A program made the translations under genes and the position numbers. Below, piece by piece: positions 46,501-59,900 of a stretch of 64,000 nucleotides of DNA. Origin of the DNA: Bicyclus anynana. Lineage: Eukaryota; Arthropoda; Insecta; Lepidoptera; Nymphalidae. How positions within the stretch are numbered: position 1 is the first letter of the stretch; every line of letters starts with the position of its first letter. Where the stretch lies: assembly GCF_947172395.1 (NCBI RefSeq), contig NC_069106.1, forward strand, positions 3,348,001 through 3,412,000, read 5' to 3'. Under the pieces are notes generated by a model that was not told where the DNA came from, did not search any database, and saw nothing but the letters and a program-made list of their open reading frames with translations.

Positions 46501-49500
46501 CGGGATTTGTGATAAACTGAATTCCACGCGGACAAATTGCATGGTGGAGTTAAAATAGTCTAATAACTATAATAATATACCTTTTATCAAATAAAATATC
46601 GGCGACTCTGGTATAAATATAGCTCCAATTGCAAAGAAAACCGATAAACCAAACCCAACGAACGTGGTCCCGGAGTACGAAAGGAATGGTCCAACAAAGA
46701 ACAATAATATTCCGCCAAAAGTTTGACATATACCAATACCTATTAAAAGAATACCTCTTATATTTGTTGATCTGAAAAAAACAAATAATAAACACGATTT
46801 ATTAACCAAAAACATTAAGTGTTTTAGAATTTTATTTATAAATATAATCCTACTAATATTATAAACGCGAAAGTTTATAAGGATGTTTGGATGTTTGTAA
46901 CTCTTTACTTTCACTACTGACGCGATTTGGATGAAATTTCGAATGGAAATAGATTTTATCCCGAAAAAATCCATGGTTTCCCGAGATTTGCGAAAGCTGA
47001 TGATTTTGATGATATGAATGTTTGTGACTCTTTCACGCCTCGACTACTGTACCGAATTAGCTGAAATTTGGTATTGAGATATATTATAGCCTGGATTAAC
47101 ACATAGGCTACTTTTTATCCCGGAAAAAATCCAACTCCACGCGGACGAAGTCGCGGGCGTACGCTTGTTTATTAATATAAAACACGGCTAAAACTCATGT
47201 GATAAATCGTCGGAGTATGCCCGACGTTGCAAGAACCAGCTCATGACTAAGGGTCCTGTATGAGTACGAAACTAGTCGGGCATACTCTTACGTTGTATCA
47301 TGTTAGTTTTAGCCGTGTTTCGTAATAAATTAATATTGAAATGATAACTTCTTATTAGAGGGTAAAACGCGTAACGTAACGCGTTACAGCTGAAGTTGGC
47401 ACGTTTGACACTTGCACTTGACAGAGCGAACTTTAGACTGATCTGACGACCACAGACTATTTTAAAAGTTTCTATGTTGGTGTCAAAATCATCTTGACAC
47501 CTCTCCGACAATAGAGGTTAATTAAATTTAATAATTAATTAGATTTAATTAATTAAAGCAATTAGTTTAGGTTATCACTTCTGTCGAGCGTCCCGAGACA
47601 CGCACGTTGTTTAATCGATGATCAAATTAATTGAATCTGATTATCGCTGGCGTAGTTGCTGTGGTTTTCAACGAAGAGGTCCTGGGTTCGATTCCTGGCA
47701 TCGGTCATGGCTAGTCACCAGCACCACCCTAACGACAAAGACGTTAAGCGATTTGGCGCGCTGTTACGAGAAATTGCGCAGAAAATGTCATAGGTAAGGG
47801 TAGAATAAATCTGCCACTTGGCTAGGGGGGCTGCAAACATGATGAGAAACTTGATCGTCAGTGACTACCATTAAAAAAAGAATTATTATCAACATCGGAC
47901 CATTAAAAAAAAAAAAAAATTTATGCAATTTCATACATGAAAAAAAAATTACGTCACTTACGCAATTTCCCCAATATACACCAAAGTCATTACTGAGAGG
48001 ATCCCTCCAGAGAATCCCAACAATATTCTGCTACAGTATATCGTACCCAGATTCGTTGCTAAGGACAACGCGCAAGATCCTATAACAGTGAGTACAGCAC
48101 CGCCCAATATGCATGGCTTCCTTCCTATGGTATTCGATAGCCATCCGGTAACGTAGGGTCCTGAAATCAGACATCCATACTCATATGAGCCGTTAAAGCC
48201 CAAGGGATATGACCTCTGCCTCCGATTCCGGAGGGTGCTGGTCTTAATCCGGTCCGGGGCATGCACCTCCAACTTTTCTGTTGTGTGCATTTTAAGAAAT
48301 TAAATATCACGTGTCTCAATCGGTGAAGGAAAACATCGTGAAACCTGAAACCAGCTTATCAGAGAATTTTCTTAATTCTCTGCGTGTGTGAAGTCTACCA
48401 ATCCGCATTAGGTCAGCGTGGTGGACTATTGGCCTAACCCCTCCCATTCTGCGAGGAGACTCGAGCTAAGCAGTGAGCTGAATATGGGTTGATAATGATG
48501 GTGACTCATATTATAGAGCCGTGATAGACCAATGAATTTGACCTCTGCCTTTGATGCAGAGAACCGTAGGTTGGAATCCTATCGAAAATCCTCTAAATGT
48601 TATGTGTATTTTAATAAATATCGCGTGCCTAAAAATGTGAAGGAAAAACATCGTGAGGAAACCTGCATACCTGAGAATTTTCTTAACAGCGATGATGATA
48701 GTTTTTTAAATTGTATATAAATTAAGAGTATGCTAATAGTAAAGCAATTTTGTAAAAGTAACAGGGTATCTGCGATCATTAGTTTAGGAGCTACAGGGAT
48801 TTAAAGGGTCAGATTTGTGGCACTGTCACGGATCCCTGAAAAACGCCCCATATAAAATGGTACGAACTAATGACGTCGTAGGTGCATAATGATCGTTAGA
48901 TTTGTATGAGGGTTTAAACAAAATTACTAATATCTTTGTTATTTGTGCGTTTATGTTTATAGTTCAAATATTAAAAAAATTCACATTTAATGTAAGAAAG
49001 CTAAAACTGTATGAATTTTCATCTAATTACGATATAAGATTCTTAATAGATTTTGAAATTTTATAATCTTATTTATTTAGCAAATATCTAGACAATCTTT
49101 GCTTTTTATGTATAAATTGGTTAACATTGACCTTATTTACCTGAATGTATCATCACCTAGTCATCATCCCCATTCTCTGTGTTAAGTCTGCCAATCTGCA
49201 TCGGTTCAAAGCAGTGGACTAAGGCCTAACCTCTCTCATTCTGAGAGGCAACTCATGCTCAGTAGATGCGTAATTAGAAGTAGTACAAAAATACCTGGTA
49301 GAGCTCCTAAGTACGCAGTAGTAGCAACTAGGGACAATTGGGTCTCCGTCAAGTCATACGTAAGCGGCGATTGTTCTGAATCCTTTAACTTCGGCGTTAT
49401 AGTTCCAGTCCACGCTGCATAGAATCCAATCGCTATTTGCCCAATGTATACTGAAAAAAATTGTTTTGTTATTAATTTTGGAAATATTCTAATTTTGGGA

Positions 49501-52500
49501 AGACGATATTCTATTTTTCTAACGGCCTCCATAGCGCAATGGATATATATAAGACGGAGGCCCTGGGTTCGATTCCCTTGAGGTTTTCTTAATTGGTCCA
49601 GGTCTGGCTGGTGGGAGACTTCGGCCGAGGCTAGTTACCACCCTACCGACAAAGACGTACCGCCAAGCGATCTAGCGTTCCGGTACGATATCGTGTAGAA
49701 ACCGAAAGGAGTGTGGATATCACCCTACTCCTAACAAGTTAGCCCGATTATTGCATTATCACTTACCATAAGGTCAATGGCTAACTTGTAGAGAATAAAA
49801 AAAGACGGTCTATGGATTAGTGGGAAAAGAAAGATCCGCACTTTTTGGCTGATTTTTATCGTATGTTTTTAGCTTGGTAATTTTATTTTTTGTAGATATT
49901 TTTTAACTATGGGGATAAATATGGTCAACATCATCATCATTAACGACCAAAATTCAGCTCACTGTTGAGCACCAGTCTCCTCTCAAAATTAGAGGGTTGG
50001 CAGTTGGCACGGATTGGTAGACTTCTCACACGTAGACAATTAAGAAAATTCTCGGGTATACAGGTTTCCTCGTGATGTTCTTCCTTCTGTGTTCGAGACA
50101 AGTGATATTTAATTTCTTAAAATGCACACAACTGAAAAGTTGGAGGTGCATGCCGCGGACCTGATTCGAACCTACGCCCTCGAATCGATAGCAGAGGTCG
50201 TATCCACTGGACTATCACGTCACTAAACAACAAAAAAAACTACATAGATTACTCGAAGACGCCTGAACCGATGTGAAAAATCATTTTTTGTTTTAAAGGG
50301 TATGCTGGTAATGGGTAATATGTGGTCCCATATCATGTCAGGATCTGATGATGGAAACCTGGAAAAATCGAGGGTAACTTATGTGGATGAATAGTGTGTT
50401 CCAGATTTTTTTTTAATTATTAAAATGTTTGATGAAATCGATTGTGCCGACCTTAACTATTCTCAAGCGTCAACTTATAAGATTATCGCAATGCGGTCAA
50501 TAGGTGTTTACAAGGGTAAATATGAAAAACATTCGAACAATACTAAATTAATTATTGTCTAACATTTTATTTACAACCATTGACCTAAATAGAGGACTGA
50601 GAGGATAGCATAAGATTATATATATTACTTTCTGACGCCGTGCGGTTTCACCCGCGTGGTTCCTGTTCCCGTAAGAATATGGAGATAATATATAGCTTAT
50701 AGCCTTCCTCGATAAATGGGCTGTCAAACACTGAAAGAATTTTTCAAATCGGACCAGTAGTTCCTGAGATTAGCGCGTTCAATCAAACAAACAAACAAAC
50801 TCTTCAGCTTTATAATATTAGTATAGATGTCATTTGCCTTATTTTCAACGTTTACTGGCTGTGTCCGCGGTTTTACTCACTTCGTTTCCGTTCTCTGTCC
50901 CGTTGTGTTTTCGCACGTATCTTATATGTATGTATGTATGTAAGTATGTATATATTGACGCTTATGAGACGCTATAGACTCGAGGTGAAAAAAAAATTGT
51001 TTTAATATTGCAATATGGGTATCAAATTGAAAGGCTTATCAAGAGGATTTCAAAATGGGTGCCTTGTACCATGACGCCTAATAGATGAAGTTAAAAAAAC
51101 CAACATGACGTCTATGAGACGCCATAGACTAGAGGTGAAAAAAAAAAATTCGAATACTGCGATATGGGTATCAAATTCAAGGATTCAATAAGAGAATTTC
51201 AAAATGGTACGATGCCTAGTAAAGGAACACGTCTGAGGTGTGAATAGAAAAAACTTGTACCTCTGCCAAGCAAGCCTGCTTCCATCTTAGACTGCATCAT
51301 CACATAACATCAGTTGAGATTGCAGTCAAGGGCTGATTTGACATAGAATTCAAAGACAAACATTCTGAACGCCACATGTCGGTCTGTATATCTATACCAG
51401 CGGAGAAGAGTTCATGCAAGCCGATTCCCGTCGGGTTGCCTTTTAAAATCCATGCATATTCATTGTTGAACTGTATCTAGATAGTAATCGGAGTTTGTAT
51501 TACGCTGTATGAATTTCTTATTTTCATCTAAATTCCATCCTTCGCCACTGTTTTACGTAGTTAATTAATTTTATCGTTTAAATCAACATTTAATATTATT
51601 TATATAAAGCAGTCTAAGTAAACAATCATGGTTGTACATTATGATTGTGACAATAATGTTTTATTTATAACTTTATTACACGATTTGATTTAAATTTTAA
51701 TTTATAATTATAAAAATATAATTATAAATTAAAATTTATAACATAATAACTTCATTCACGTTCCAGATTTAAATTACAATAAAGATTATTAACTCTATTT
51801 TATAATAATGCAGAAATTCCTACATTTTGTATAAATAAATCATTTTATCAGTATAGCTAACAAGTGACTTAATATAAAATTATAAATCCCAGAATACTGC
51901 CAAGTATGTACCTACGAGCATTTTCCTTTTCGTATATAGATGTTTAATGTCTACATTAAATACTGTTTCAATAATTTGGATTTTAAATTTTTTAATTATA
52001 TTTTAATTATAAAATTTTGTTTGCTTGTTTTATTCGTCCGTAAAACCCATGTAAATGAAATATACCATATATATAAATATTTGTATCGTTATCAACACAC
52101 AACATATTCGGCTCACTGTTGAGCTCGAGTCTCCTTTCAGAATGAGAGGGGTAAGGCCAATTGTCCACCACGCTGGCCCAATACGGATTGGCAGACTTCA
52201 CACGCAGAGAATTATGAAAATTCTCTGATATGCAGGTTTCCTCACGATGTTTTCCTTCACCGTTTGAGACGAGTGATATCTAATTTCTTAAAAAGCACAC
52301 AACTGAAAAGTTGGAGGTGCATGCCCCGGTCATATCCACTGGGCTATCAGGGCTCAAATATTTGTATACGGTATATTTAATATGTACCCATGTAAATACA
52401 TCCCATAATTCGAAAAATATGAGATATATTTACATGGGTTTTACGGGTGTTTGAAGTAATGTGTTGATTAAAATAATTATTTTTTGCCTTATCTGAAAAA

Positions 52501-53416
52501 AACAATTTATTCTCTCTAGGTCACAGAATAAATACTCACATTAGTACAAAACATGGTTAAATTTGCCTTTCTTTATAGCCTAGGCGACGCCCCATGGTTT
52601 CACCCGTGTAGTACCCATTCCAGAAAGAATACAGGGATAAATAAGCCTATGACAATCACAAATTATGTGGCTTTCTACTAATGAAAAGAATTTTCAAAAT
52701 CAGTTAAAAAGATCCCAAAATTAACCCCTCTATCAATAGGTACAAATGTTACCTCTTTATGATATATGTAAAGATAGATAGATATATATCATAGATAATT
52801 AATAGATATAAATATAAGAATAGACAACTCCTGAGGTTCGAGACTAAAAAATTAAAAAATATATTTTTAGGGTACCTCCCTTATAAGTAAAGTGAAAGAT
52901 ATGAGTCTTTTACAAACACTTTTCAAAATAGGGATCCGTTTGTAAAATATTAAGCTTTTAGAAATTACTATTTAAAGAGTCGACCAACTGCAGGTTGAAA
53001 AAAACGCAATTGAAAATCGATAATTGCATAGTAATTCCGTTGGTAATTAAAAAGATAAAGTCAGTAAGAAAACTCGTGTCAGCTTAGAAAGCTGAAATTT
53101 GGTATGGATATGTATATTATTTACGTCTACAAAATAAATGTAAGGAAAATTTAAAAAATAAAAAATTTCGTTCCGAAATGCAAAGTGAGGGTAAATTTTT
53201 TATCGTCTATCCAATGGTGTGGGGTATCGTTATCGATATTTTTATGCACTACTGATGGGATTAAGGTTCTAACTTAATCTACGGAACACTGTGCGTGGCC
53301 TGACACGCACTTGACCATTTTTTTTATATTACAGATTAATAATTACCATGTATTGGTTACTTACACCATAATGACACCAACACTTGCTTTTGCAAACCAG
53401 AAAATTTTAATAACAT
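43577..53416 (-). CDS. Tret1-like: Facilitated trehalose transporter Tret1-like, gene 5 (453 aa)
   Basis: Intact and more divergent member. Exons in transcript order: 53416-53365, 49450-49295, 48160-47962, 46771-46581, 45440-45058, 44382-44271, 43845-43577 (52/156/199/191/383/112/269). Landmarks: start MLLKFSGLQKQ; YIGQIAIGFYAAWTG in TM1; TIGRKPC loop; PESPIFYLIK after TM6; LQNCSGA in TM7; ERVGRK; ETKGKSLLEIQELLSK with two extra C-terminal residues. Here the P of PETKGK is I (FFIETKGK). Intron 1 is the longest in the cluster, about 3.9 kb, filled with SINEs and repeat tails. Intron 5 contains a 227-bp Harbinger-like MITE. All introns are GT-AG. Confidence 0.92.
44429..44655. mobile_element. 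Harbinger-like MITE (227 bp) in intron 5 of gene 5
   Basis: Long terminal inverted repeats: left gcccccatttgcacgaaaac, then ttttttaacggacgtt; right aacgtccgttaaaaaaagtc, then tcgtgctaatgggggc. Flanks TTA at 44426-44428 and 44656-44658. Confidence 0.78.
45455..45810 (-). repeat. Dispersed repeat copy in intron 4 of gene 5
   Basis: Same family as 15830-16255; starts 15 bases or so from the exon 5 acceptor. Confidence 0.55.
47172..47337. mobile_element. Palindromic MITE, about 54-bp terminal inverted repeats
   Basis: Left arm contains aacacggctaaaactcatgt and ends gcccgac; right arm begins gtcgggcatactc and contains ttagttttagccgtgtt. A 45-base centre includes caagaaccagctcatgacta. The right half alone recurs at 61-178. 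No coding capacity. Confidence 0.7.
48197..48500 (+). mobile_element. SINE family B, near full length
   Basis: Runs from the head ggatatgacctctgcctccg to gtgagctgaatatgggttga. In intron 2 of gene 5, followed by a second truncated copy at 48515-48692. Confidence 0.65.
48688..49165. mobile_element. Dispersed element, copy 2
   Basis: Second copy of the 30650-31135 element, in intron 2 of gene 5. Confidence 0.65.
49525..49803 (+). mobile_element. SINE family A, near full length
   Basis: Head cggcctccatagcgcaatgg, B box gggttcgattccc, tail ctaacttgtagagaataaaa. In intron 1 of gene 5. Confidence 0.65.
49932..50222 (-). mobile_element. SINE family B
   Basis: Reverse copy in intron 1 of gene 5, including gtgcatgccgcggacctga and atccactggactatcacg. 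Confidence 0.6.
50633..50827 (+). repeat. RTE-like 3' tail repeat
   Basis: Complete copy in intron 1 of gene 5. Confidence 0.6.
52090..52345 (-). mobile_element. SINE family B
   Basis: Reverse copy in intron 1 of gene 5, from ttcggctcactgttgagctc to ccactgggctatcaggg. Confidence 0.6.
53365..53416 (-). CDS. Tret1-like: Gene 5 start exon (52 nt)
   Basis: Encodes M-L-L-K-F-S-G-L-Q-K-Q-V-L-V-S-L-W plus one base, then donor gtaagt. It lies 3.9 kb upstream of exon 2, but its length, phase and motif match the other start exons and no better candidate was seen in the gap. Confidence 0.8.
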
Positions 53417-53689
53417 TATTATGAAAGAAATGTATAAAACCCACGAAAATTTTACAACACAACAACTATTAGTGCATTTTGTTTTATATATTTTAGTTAC
53501 CGCTTGACTGATAAAGATTAAATTACAATATTTAACTGTGTGATAATAATAATTATGAATTCGTATCGCTTGTTTGGAGGGCGACGAACAATTGTTACTG
53601 TTGCTTTGTTTTGAGTAAATGGTGGGGGGGGGGCATCCACACGTGTTTAAATGTCATTATTTTCATCATTATCATTATCAGTATAATTA

Positions 53690-54560
53690 AGGCTGCCCCT
53701 CCACCTGAGCGGAGCGAGGGCACGCACCGCTTCCCCGCACGTGATTCCCCGCTCCGTTTACCGGTTTTCCACCAGAGCAAAGCGAGGGAGCGTAGCGGAG
53801 AAACAGACTAATGCGGAGCAAAGTGAGAAAGTAATGCGAAGCGGAGTTGGAGACTACCTTCTCCGCTTCCCCGCACGTGATTCCCCGCTCCGCTTACCGG
53901 TTTTCCACCAGAGCGAAGCGAGGGAGCGTAGCGGAGAAACAGACTAATGCAGAGCGAGGCTGCGGAGCAATGTGGGAAAGTAATGCGAAGCGGAGTTGCA
54001 GACTACCTTCTCCGCTTCCCCGCACGTGATTCCCCGGTTCCCTTACCGGTTTTCCACCAGAGCGAAGCGAGGGAGCGTAGCGGAGAAACAGACTAATGCG
54101 GAGCGAGGCTGCGGAGCAAAGTGAGAAAGTAATGCGAAGCGGAGTTGCAGACTATCTTCTCCGCTTCCCCGCACGTGATTCCCCGCTCCGCTTACTGGTT
54201 TTCCACCAGAGCGAAGCGAGGGAGCGTAGCGGAGAAACAGACTAATGCGGAGCGAGGCTGCGGAGCAAAGTGAGAAAGTAATGCGAAGCGGAGTTGCAGA
54301 CTACCTTCTCCGCTTCCCCGCACGTGATTCCCCGGTTCCCTTACCGGTTTTCCACCAGAGCGAAGCGAGGGAGTGTAGCGGAGAAACTGACTTATGCGGA
54401 GCGGAGTTGCGTCACAGAAAACATATGTACAAGGTTCGTACTGTGTCTGTCTACCGAAGCGGAGCGAGGCTGCGGAGAAAGCAATGCGAAGCGGAGTTGC
54501 AGACTATCTTCTCCGCTTCCTCGCACGTGATTCCCCGCTCCGCTTACCGGTTTTATATAA
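53690..54560. repeat. GC-rich minisatellite, about 149-bp unit
   Basis: taccggttttccaccagagc recurs at about 53759, 53895, 54044, 54193 and 54341, with a last partial near 54545. Units contain gcgaagcgagggagcgtagc and its near complement cttctccgcttcc. The open frames across it are by-products. Between genes 5 and 6. Confidence 0.85.
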
Positions 54561-55234
54561 ATTTTTAAACTAGCTCGCAAGTACCTGTTTACTTAAGAGG
54601 AACAGAGATTTCAAAGGTGACTTACGGGCGAGTGTGCTTAGATATGTTTGATGAAAATCATTTGAGCCGTTTAAAAGTTGTGGGGGGTGAAAGTGGGGAA
54701 GAACAACCGAATGTCTGCAAATATACTCGAGTGGGGTTTAAATGAAAGCGCACTAAAGAATATTGATGACTTGATCGAGAGTGTAATTAATAATTTCATG
54801 ACACACAGGGGTTTTTCAAAATATTTAATTTTGTATAAGTAAAACCTACACCTAACTTCCTAAATTATATAACTACCAATCGACGATCGACCAAGTAATG
54901 ATTATTGCTAGCTCTTAACTAAAGTCAGCCATTGACGGTCAATTATTCTCACTTTTCTGCAGCGCAAACGGTAGCGAAGACGTTTCATAAGTCGAGCCGT
55001 CATGTACGCAGCGACCAATACACGATCAGTTATAGTCGTGGGTGCTGCAGAAACGTGAGAATAATTAATCGTCAATGGCGAGCATTAAGGAGAACCCGCG
55101 GATGACGTAATTCAATGTAGGCCGATGCTGACCTTGCGCCTCGTGCAGATGGTACCATGCGCGAGGTTTGTAGACCAACTTTTATACTGCAGCTTCAGAG
55201 TTATGGCTAAACGTAACAAATCTATAAATAAACT

Positions 55235-55455
55235 AGCTGACGCCGCGCGGTTTCACTCGCGTGAAACCGCGCGGCGTTTTCGCGTTCGCGCGTTCTCGTT
55301 CCCGTAGGAATACGGGGATAATATATAGCCTATTGCCTTCCTCGATAAATGGGCTATCTAACACTGAAAGAATTTTTCAAATCGGACCAGTAGTTCCTGA
55401 GATTAGCGCGTTCAATCAAACAAACAAACTCTTCAGCTTTATATTATTAGTATAG
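55235..55455 (+). repeat. RTE-like 3' tail repeat with inverted start
   Basis: gacgccgcgcggtttcactc is followed at once by the complement gcgtgaaaccgcgcggcgtt, then the ordinary body. Confidence 0.6.
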
Positions 55456-55479
55456 ATTATTTAATGATTCACATGTAAA

Positions 55480-55945
55480 TGCTTTGCAATTCGCCCAAAA
55501 TTCCTCAGTGCCTGAAGACGAGTCTTCGAACAGTGCGTGTTGCCAGTGATGACTTACGGATCCGAAACCTGGTCGCTGTGGCCCTCATAAAAAGGCTTAA
55601 AGTCACTCAGCGGGTGATGGAGCGAGCTATGCTTGGAGTTTCTCTGCGTGATCGAATCAGAAATGAGGAGATCTGCAGACGAACCAAAGTCACTGATATA
55701 GCTCAGCGTTTCGCGAAGCTGAAGTGGCAATGGGCAGGCCATATAGTTCGTAGATACGATGGACGTTGGGGTCCCAAGGTGCTGGAATGGCGACCCCGCA
55801 CCGGAAAACACAGTGTTGGTCGACCCCCCACTAGGATATCAAGGCGTTGCAGGGAGCCGCTGGATGCTGGCTGCTCGAGATCAATATGCTTGGAGGTCCA
55901 TGGAAGAGGCATATGTCCAGCAGTGGACGTCTATCGGCGGATAAG
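55480..55945 (+). mobile_element. LINE ORF2 C-terminal fragment
   Basis: Reads LIKRLKVTQRVMERAMLGVS, KLKWQWAGHIVRRYDGRWGP and a shifted VAGSRWM ending before ataaggtaaggtaa. Same family as 37740-38370. Between genes 5 and 6. Confidence 0.8.
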
Positions 55946-56455
55946 GTAAGGTAATTTAATGTACCTAATTTGTAAGAAATAAGTATACCATTATAGAGAA
56001 TAAAGCACATTACTATGCTGTGTATAAGTGGTCTACCATCCGTATTGAATGTAACAGAATAATTACCAAAGAATTTATATATTCTTATTCAGTAATAATT
56101 ACATTAAATGGGTATTTTAAAATGTAAAAAATATAATATAATATGTATCTTATGAGAACCTGTTCTTTTTATATCTTGCAGGTAGGCATCGTATTCAATA
56201 TATCATTTTACAAAGCAGACTTATTTTATTTTAATTTTTTTTTTAAGTCCTTGACTTACTTTTGTATCAACTCAATTAATGTTCTTCGAAATAATATTAT
56301 AGGTATAGTCGCATGCAATCCTTATGATGTCTTCGAAATAAGGTGCGGGTGAAAAAAAAAATTTAACCGACTTCAAAGATGCAGAAAAAATTCTAGAAAG
56401 CTCTTCCTAATAGACAAACACTCTAGTTTTTGGTTGTCTATTAGGAAAATCTTAA

Positions 56456-56572
56456 CGCTACAGAGGTAGACCATACTCTAGATGGAACGATGATATGAAA
56501 AAAAATGCAGGCCCACAATGGCTACAAATCGCTAATGACCGGAATAAATGGAAATCTTTGGATTTTATCTGA
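56456..56572 (+). mobile_element. LINE ORF2 terminal peptide
   Basis: Open frame RYRGRPYSRWNDDMKKNA followed by WLQIANDRNKWKSLDFI and a stop: a C-terminal signature of a LINE related to the 37740-38370 type. Confidence 0.65.
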
Positions 56573-56852
56573 GGGGGGTTCCAGCAAAATAGAGGTTTTT
56601 CTAAATAAATACCAAAAAAATGCATACTAATTTTTTTTTTTTAATAAGTAGGTCATTCTCACAAAATTGTATTTATGTACTGGAAATAAAAGGCGTTTTT
56701 ATTTTTTTTCTTTAAGAAAATCTTCATAAAATATAAAAACTATTAAAATCTACTTTTTAATTAGTTTTGTAAACTATATTTTTAAGTATTTTAAAAACTT
56801 AAGTAACATGTGCAGGTCAATAAATAAATGAGAGATTATCAACAAAACTAGT

Positions 56853-56858
56853 TTTATT
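56853..56858 (-). terminator. Polyadenylation signal AATAAA, gene 6
   Basis: AATAAA on the minus strand about 50 bases after the gene 6 stop. Confidence 0.45.
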
Positions 56859-56906
56859 TATTAAATAAATAAATAGGTACCAAAAATATTTTAACCCTAA
56901 GCAATA

Positions 56907-59900
56907 TTACTTATTCAAACATTCCTGAATCTCCAACAAGCTTTTCCCTTTGGTTTCCAAAACGAAAAATATCGTAAAAACCATGGCGCCAAGGCACGTG
57001 GTACCGAATATCCAGAACGCTATGTAATCTATGGTGTCCAATACAGAGCCAAATGCCGTGGTGATTATAAACCCCGCTAACCATGAGCCTGTTAGCGCGG
57101 CGGCAGATCCTTTACTCCTGACGTTAGTAGTAAATAACTCCCCGATAAGAGTGTTGGGTATTATACCCAGGCCTGAAACATAAGTATAAAATAAGTCCTA
57201 TTGACGCGTTTTCGACTGAATTTCCCTACTTAAGTCTATCTATCTATATCTATCATCATCATCATGATCATATCAGCCGATGGACGTCCACTGCAGGACA
57301 TAGGCCTTTTGTAGGGACTTCCAAACATCACGAGATAGTTTATACCCTTTTTAATTCTAATAGGATTTAAAAAGAATACAAAGAATCAAAATATCGTACC
57401 TCACGTACGTACAATTATTTAGATTGTAGTCGTACAATGTTTCTAGTACCTAACTAATATATACATACTGGCCTTTCTGATGGTGCACGTCGATTCTCTT
57501 TCTACAAACGCTAACGCTTCGTAAACTAACAAAATGTATGGCAACGACATTCACTATCGACAGCTCAGCTATCGGATCAGCTGTCATTCCCATGCTGTTA
57601 GTTTTCGAAGCATTAGCGTTCGTAGAAAGAGAATCGACGTGCCACATGTCTACAAGGCCTGTCAACCTCACAAATTTACCACGGCTTAAACTTCATTATT
57701 GCCTTCATCATATCAGCCGATGGACGTCCACTGTAGGACATAGACCTTTTGTATGGACATTCAAACATCACGATACTGAGCCGCATGCATCCAGCGAATC
57801 CCTGCGACTCGCTTGATGTCGTCAGTCCACCTGTTGGGGGGTCGGCCAACACTGCGCTTACTAGTGCGGGGTCCCATTCCAGCACTTTGGGACCCCAATG
57901 TCCATCAGCTCTTCGAACTATGTGCCCCGCCCATTGCCACTTCAGCTTCGCAACTCGTTGAGCTATGTCGGTGACTTTGATTCTTCTGCGGATCTCCTCA
58001 TTTCTGATTCGATCACGCAGTGATACTCCGAACATAACTCATTCCATCGCTCGCTGTGTGACTGAGCCTTCTTATGAGGCCCATAGTTAGCGACCAAGTC
58101 TCGGAACCATAGGTCATCACTGGCAACACGCATTGTTCGATGATTGATCTCAGGAACTACTGGTCCGATTTGAAAAATTATCTCAGTTTTAGATAGCCCA
58201 TTTATCGAGGAAGGCTATAAGATATATATTATCCTCGTTTTCTTACGGGACTAACACTACGCTTTCTAGTGTGGGGATAACCCGCGTGCCCAGCGTGGTC
58301 AGTACCAGGCAAACCTTTTCCGATACATTGACTTTCTTTAATTTTCTCGTGGATAAAGTAACAGCGCTAGTATTTTTATTTATTGAACTAACTTACCAAA
58401 ATCATATCCAATGAAAAACAATATAAGTGCTGCAAGCGGGAACCACTTTATACTACTCGCTACTATGTTCCCTGAACGGTGCAAATAGAAGTACAATCCA
58501 AGTAAATACTGTAACAAATTATACCATTCATTAGTAAATTTTTCCAAATTTTTAGCCAAACTTAGACGAAAAAAGCACAATCATGTAAAAAATTTCACTT
58601 AAAAATTGGCCAATTTTGCTTTGACAGTTTTAGAACTATTTGTAAAGAAATTTATACCTAAAGGCCTCTAAATATAGTCCCATCCAATATTCAATAAAAT
58701 CTCAAATGTAGAGCAAATTCAACTTTAAGGATTGAATTTAAGGTTGAATTTGCAAATGTGACTACTTGAATAGAGTGCCAAGGAGTTGTGTTTGGCATTT
58801 ATGGTTACGTAGGTCCACAAGGAACTCTTATAATTACTAATGTAATTTTTGTTAGAGTCAAGTGTCTAACCCCCCCCCCCCCCCCCATCTACTGGCTAAA
58901 CGGTTGTTTACGTGAAAAAAATCATGCAAGTAGGATACATAATGAAATTCCAACGACCAACTTAAAAAACGAAATTGGAATCGAAAATTGCATACTAATT
59001 CCGTTGTTAATTAAAAAGATAAAGTTGTCAGGACGATAACTCAGAGTCTGTTTAAACTAGAAAGATGAGATTTGGTAAGGGTCTGTATATTAATTACGCC
59101 TATTAAACATTAAAAATAGAGTGGTATAAAGAAAATTAAGAAAAAAAAAATTTGGGGTTCCTTCCCTACATGCAAAGTGAGGATGAATTTTTTATCGTCT
59201 ATCCTATAGTGTGGGGTATCGTTATCGGTATTTTTGTGCATTACATAAAGGATTAAAGTGCTAACTTTATCTACGGAACCCTACACTGCGCGTGGCCCGA
59301 TAACACTTGGCCGGTTTTTTTTATCTTTCTAGTTTACTTAGAGCAAGTCCACACGGCGCGTTGCGTCGACGCAACGCTGACGCTCCGTCGTTTTACATAC
59401 TAATAATCATAGTTGTCACACGATGCACTGCGTCGACGCAACGCTCACACAACTAAACTGCAATCGAGCGTAGCGACGACGCAACGCGCCCTGTAAACTG
59501 GCTTTTAGGTCTGTTTATTTTTTTATTTTTTTTTCTTTACAAGTTAGCCCTTGACTACAATCTCACCTGATGGTAAGTGATGATGCAGTCTAAGATGGAA
59601 GCGGGCTAACTTGTTAGGTGGATGAAAATCCACACTCCTTTCGGTTTCTACACGGCATTGTACTGGAACGCTAAATCGCTTGGCGGTACGTCTTTGTCGG
59701 TAGAGTGGTAGCCAGGGCCGAAGCCTCCCACCAGCCAGACCTGGACAAATCAAGAAAATCTCAATCTGCCCAGCCGAGGATCGAACCCAGGACCTTGTAA
59801 ATCCACCGCGCATACCACTGCGCCACTGAGGCCGTCAAAACTTACCATTGCCAAAGAGCATATTGCACAAGATACAACCATCAAAGGCTTCCGTCCCGAC

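Larger units (their letters stand above)
53417..56906. other. Intergenic, genes 5 and 6
   Basis: GC-rich minisatellite, RTE-like tail, two LINE ORF2 ends. TGATAA at about 53509 lies some 95 bases upstream of the gene 5 ATG. No gene recognised. Confidence 0.6.

Noticed and set aside
53741..54568. Arg/Ser-rich open frames as proteins
   Set aside because: They follow the period of the GC-rich minisatellite.
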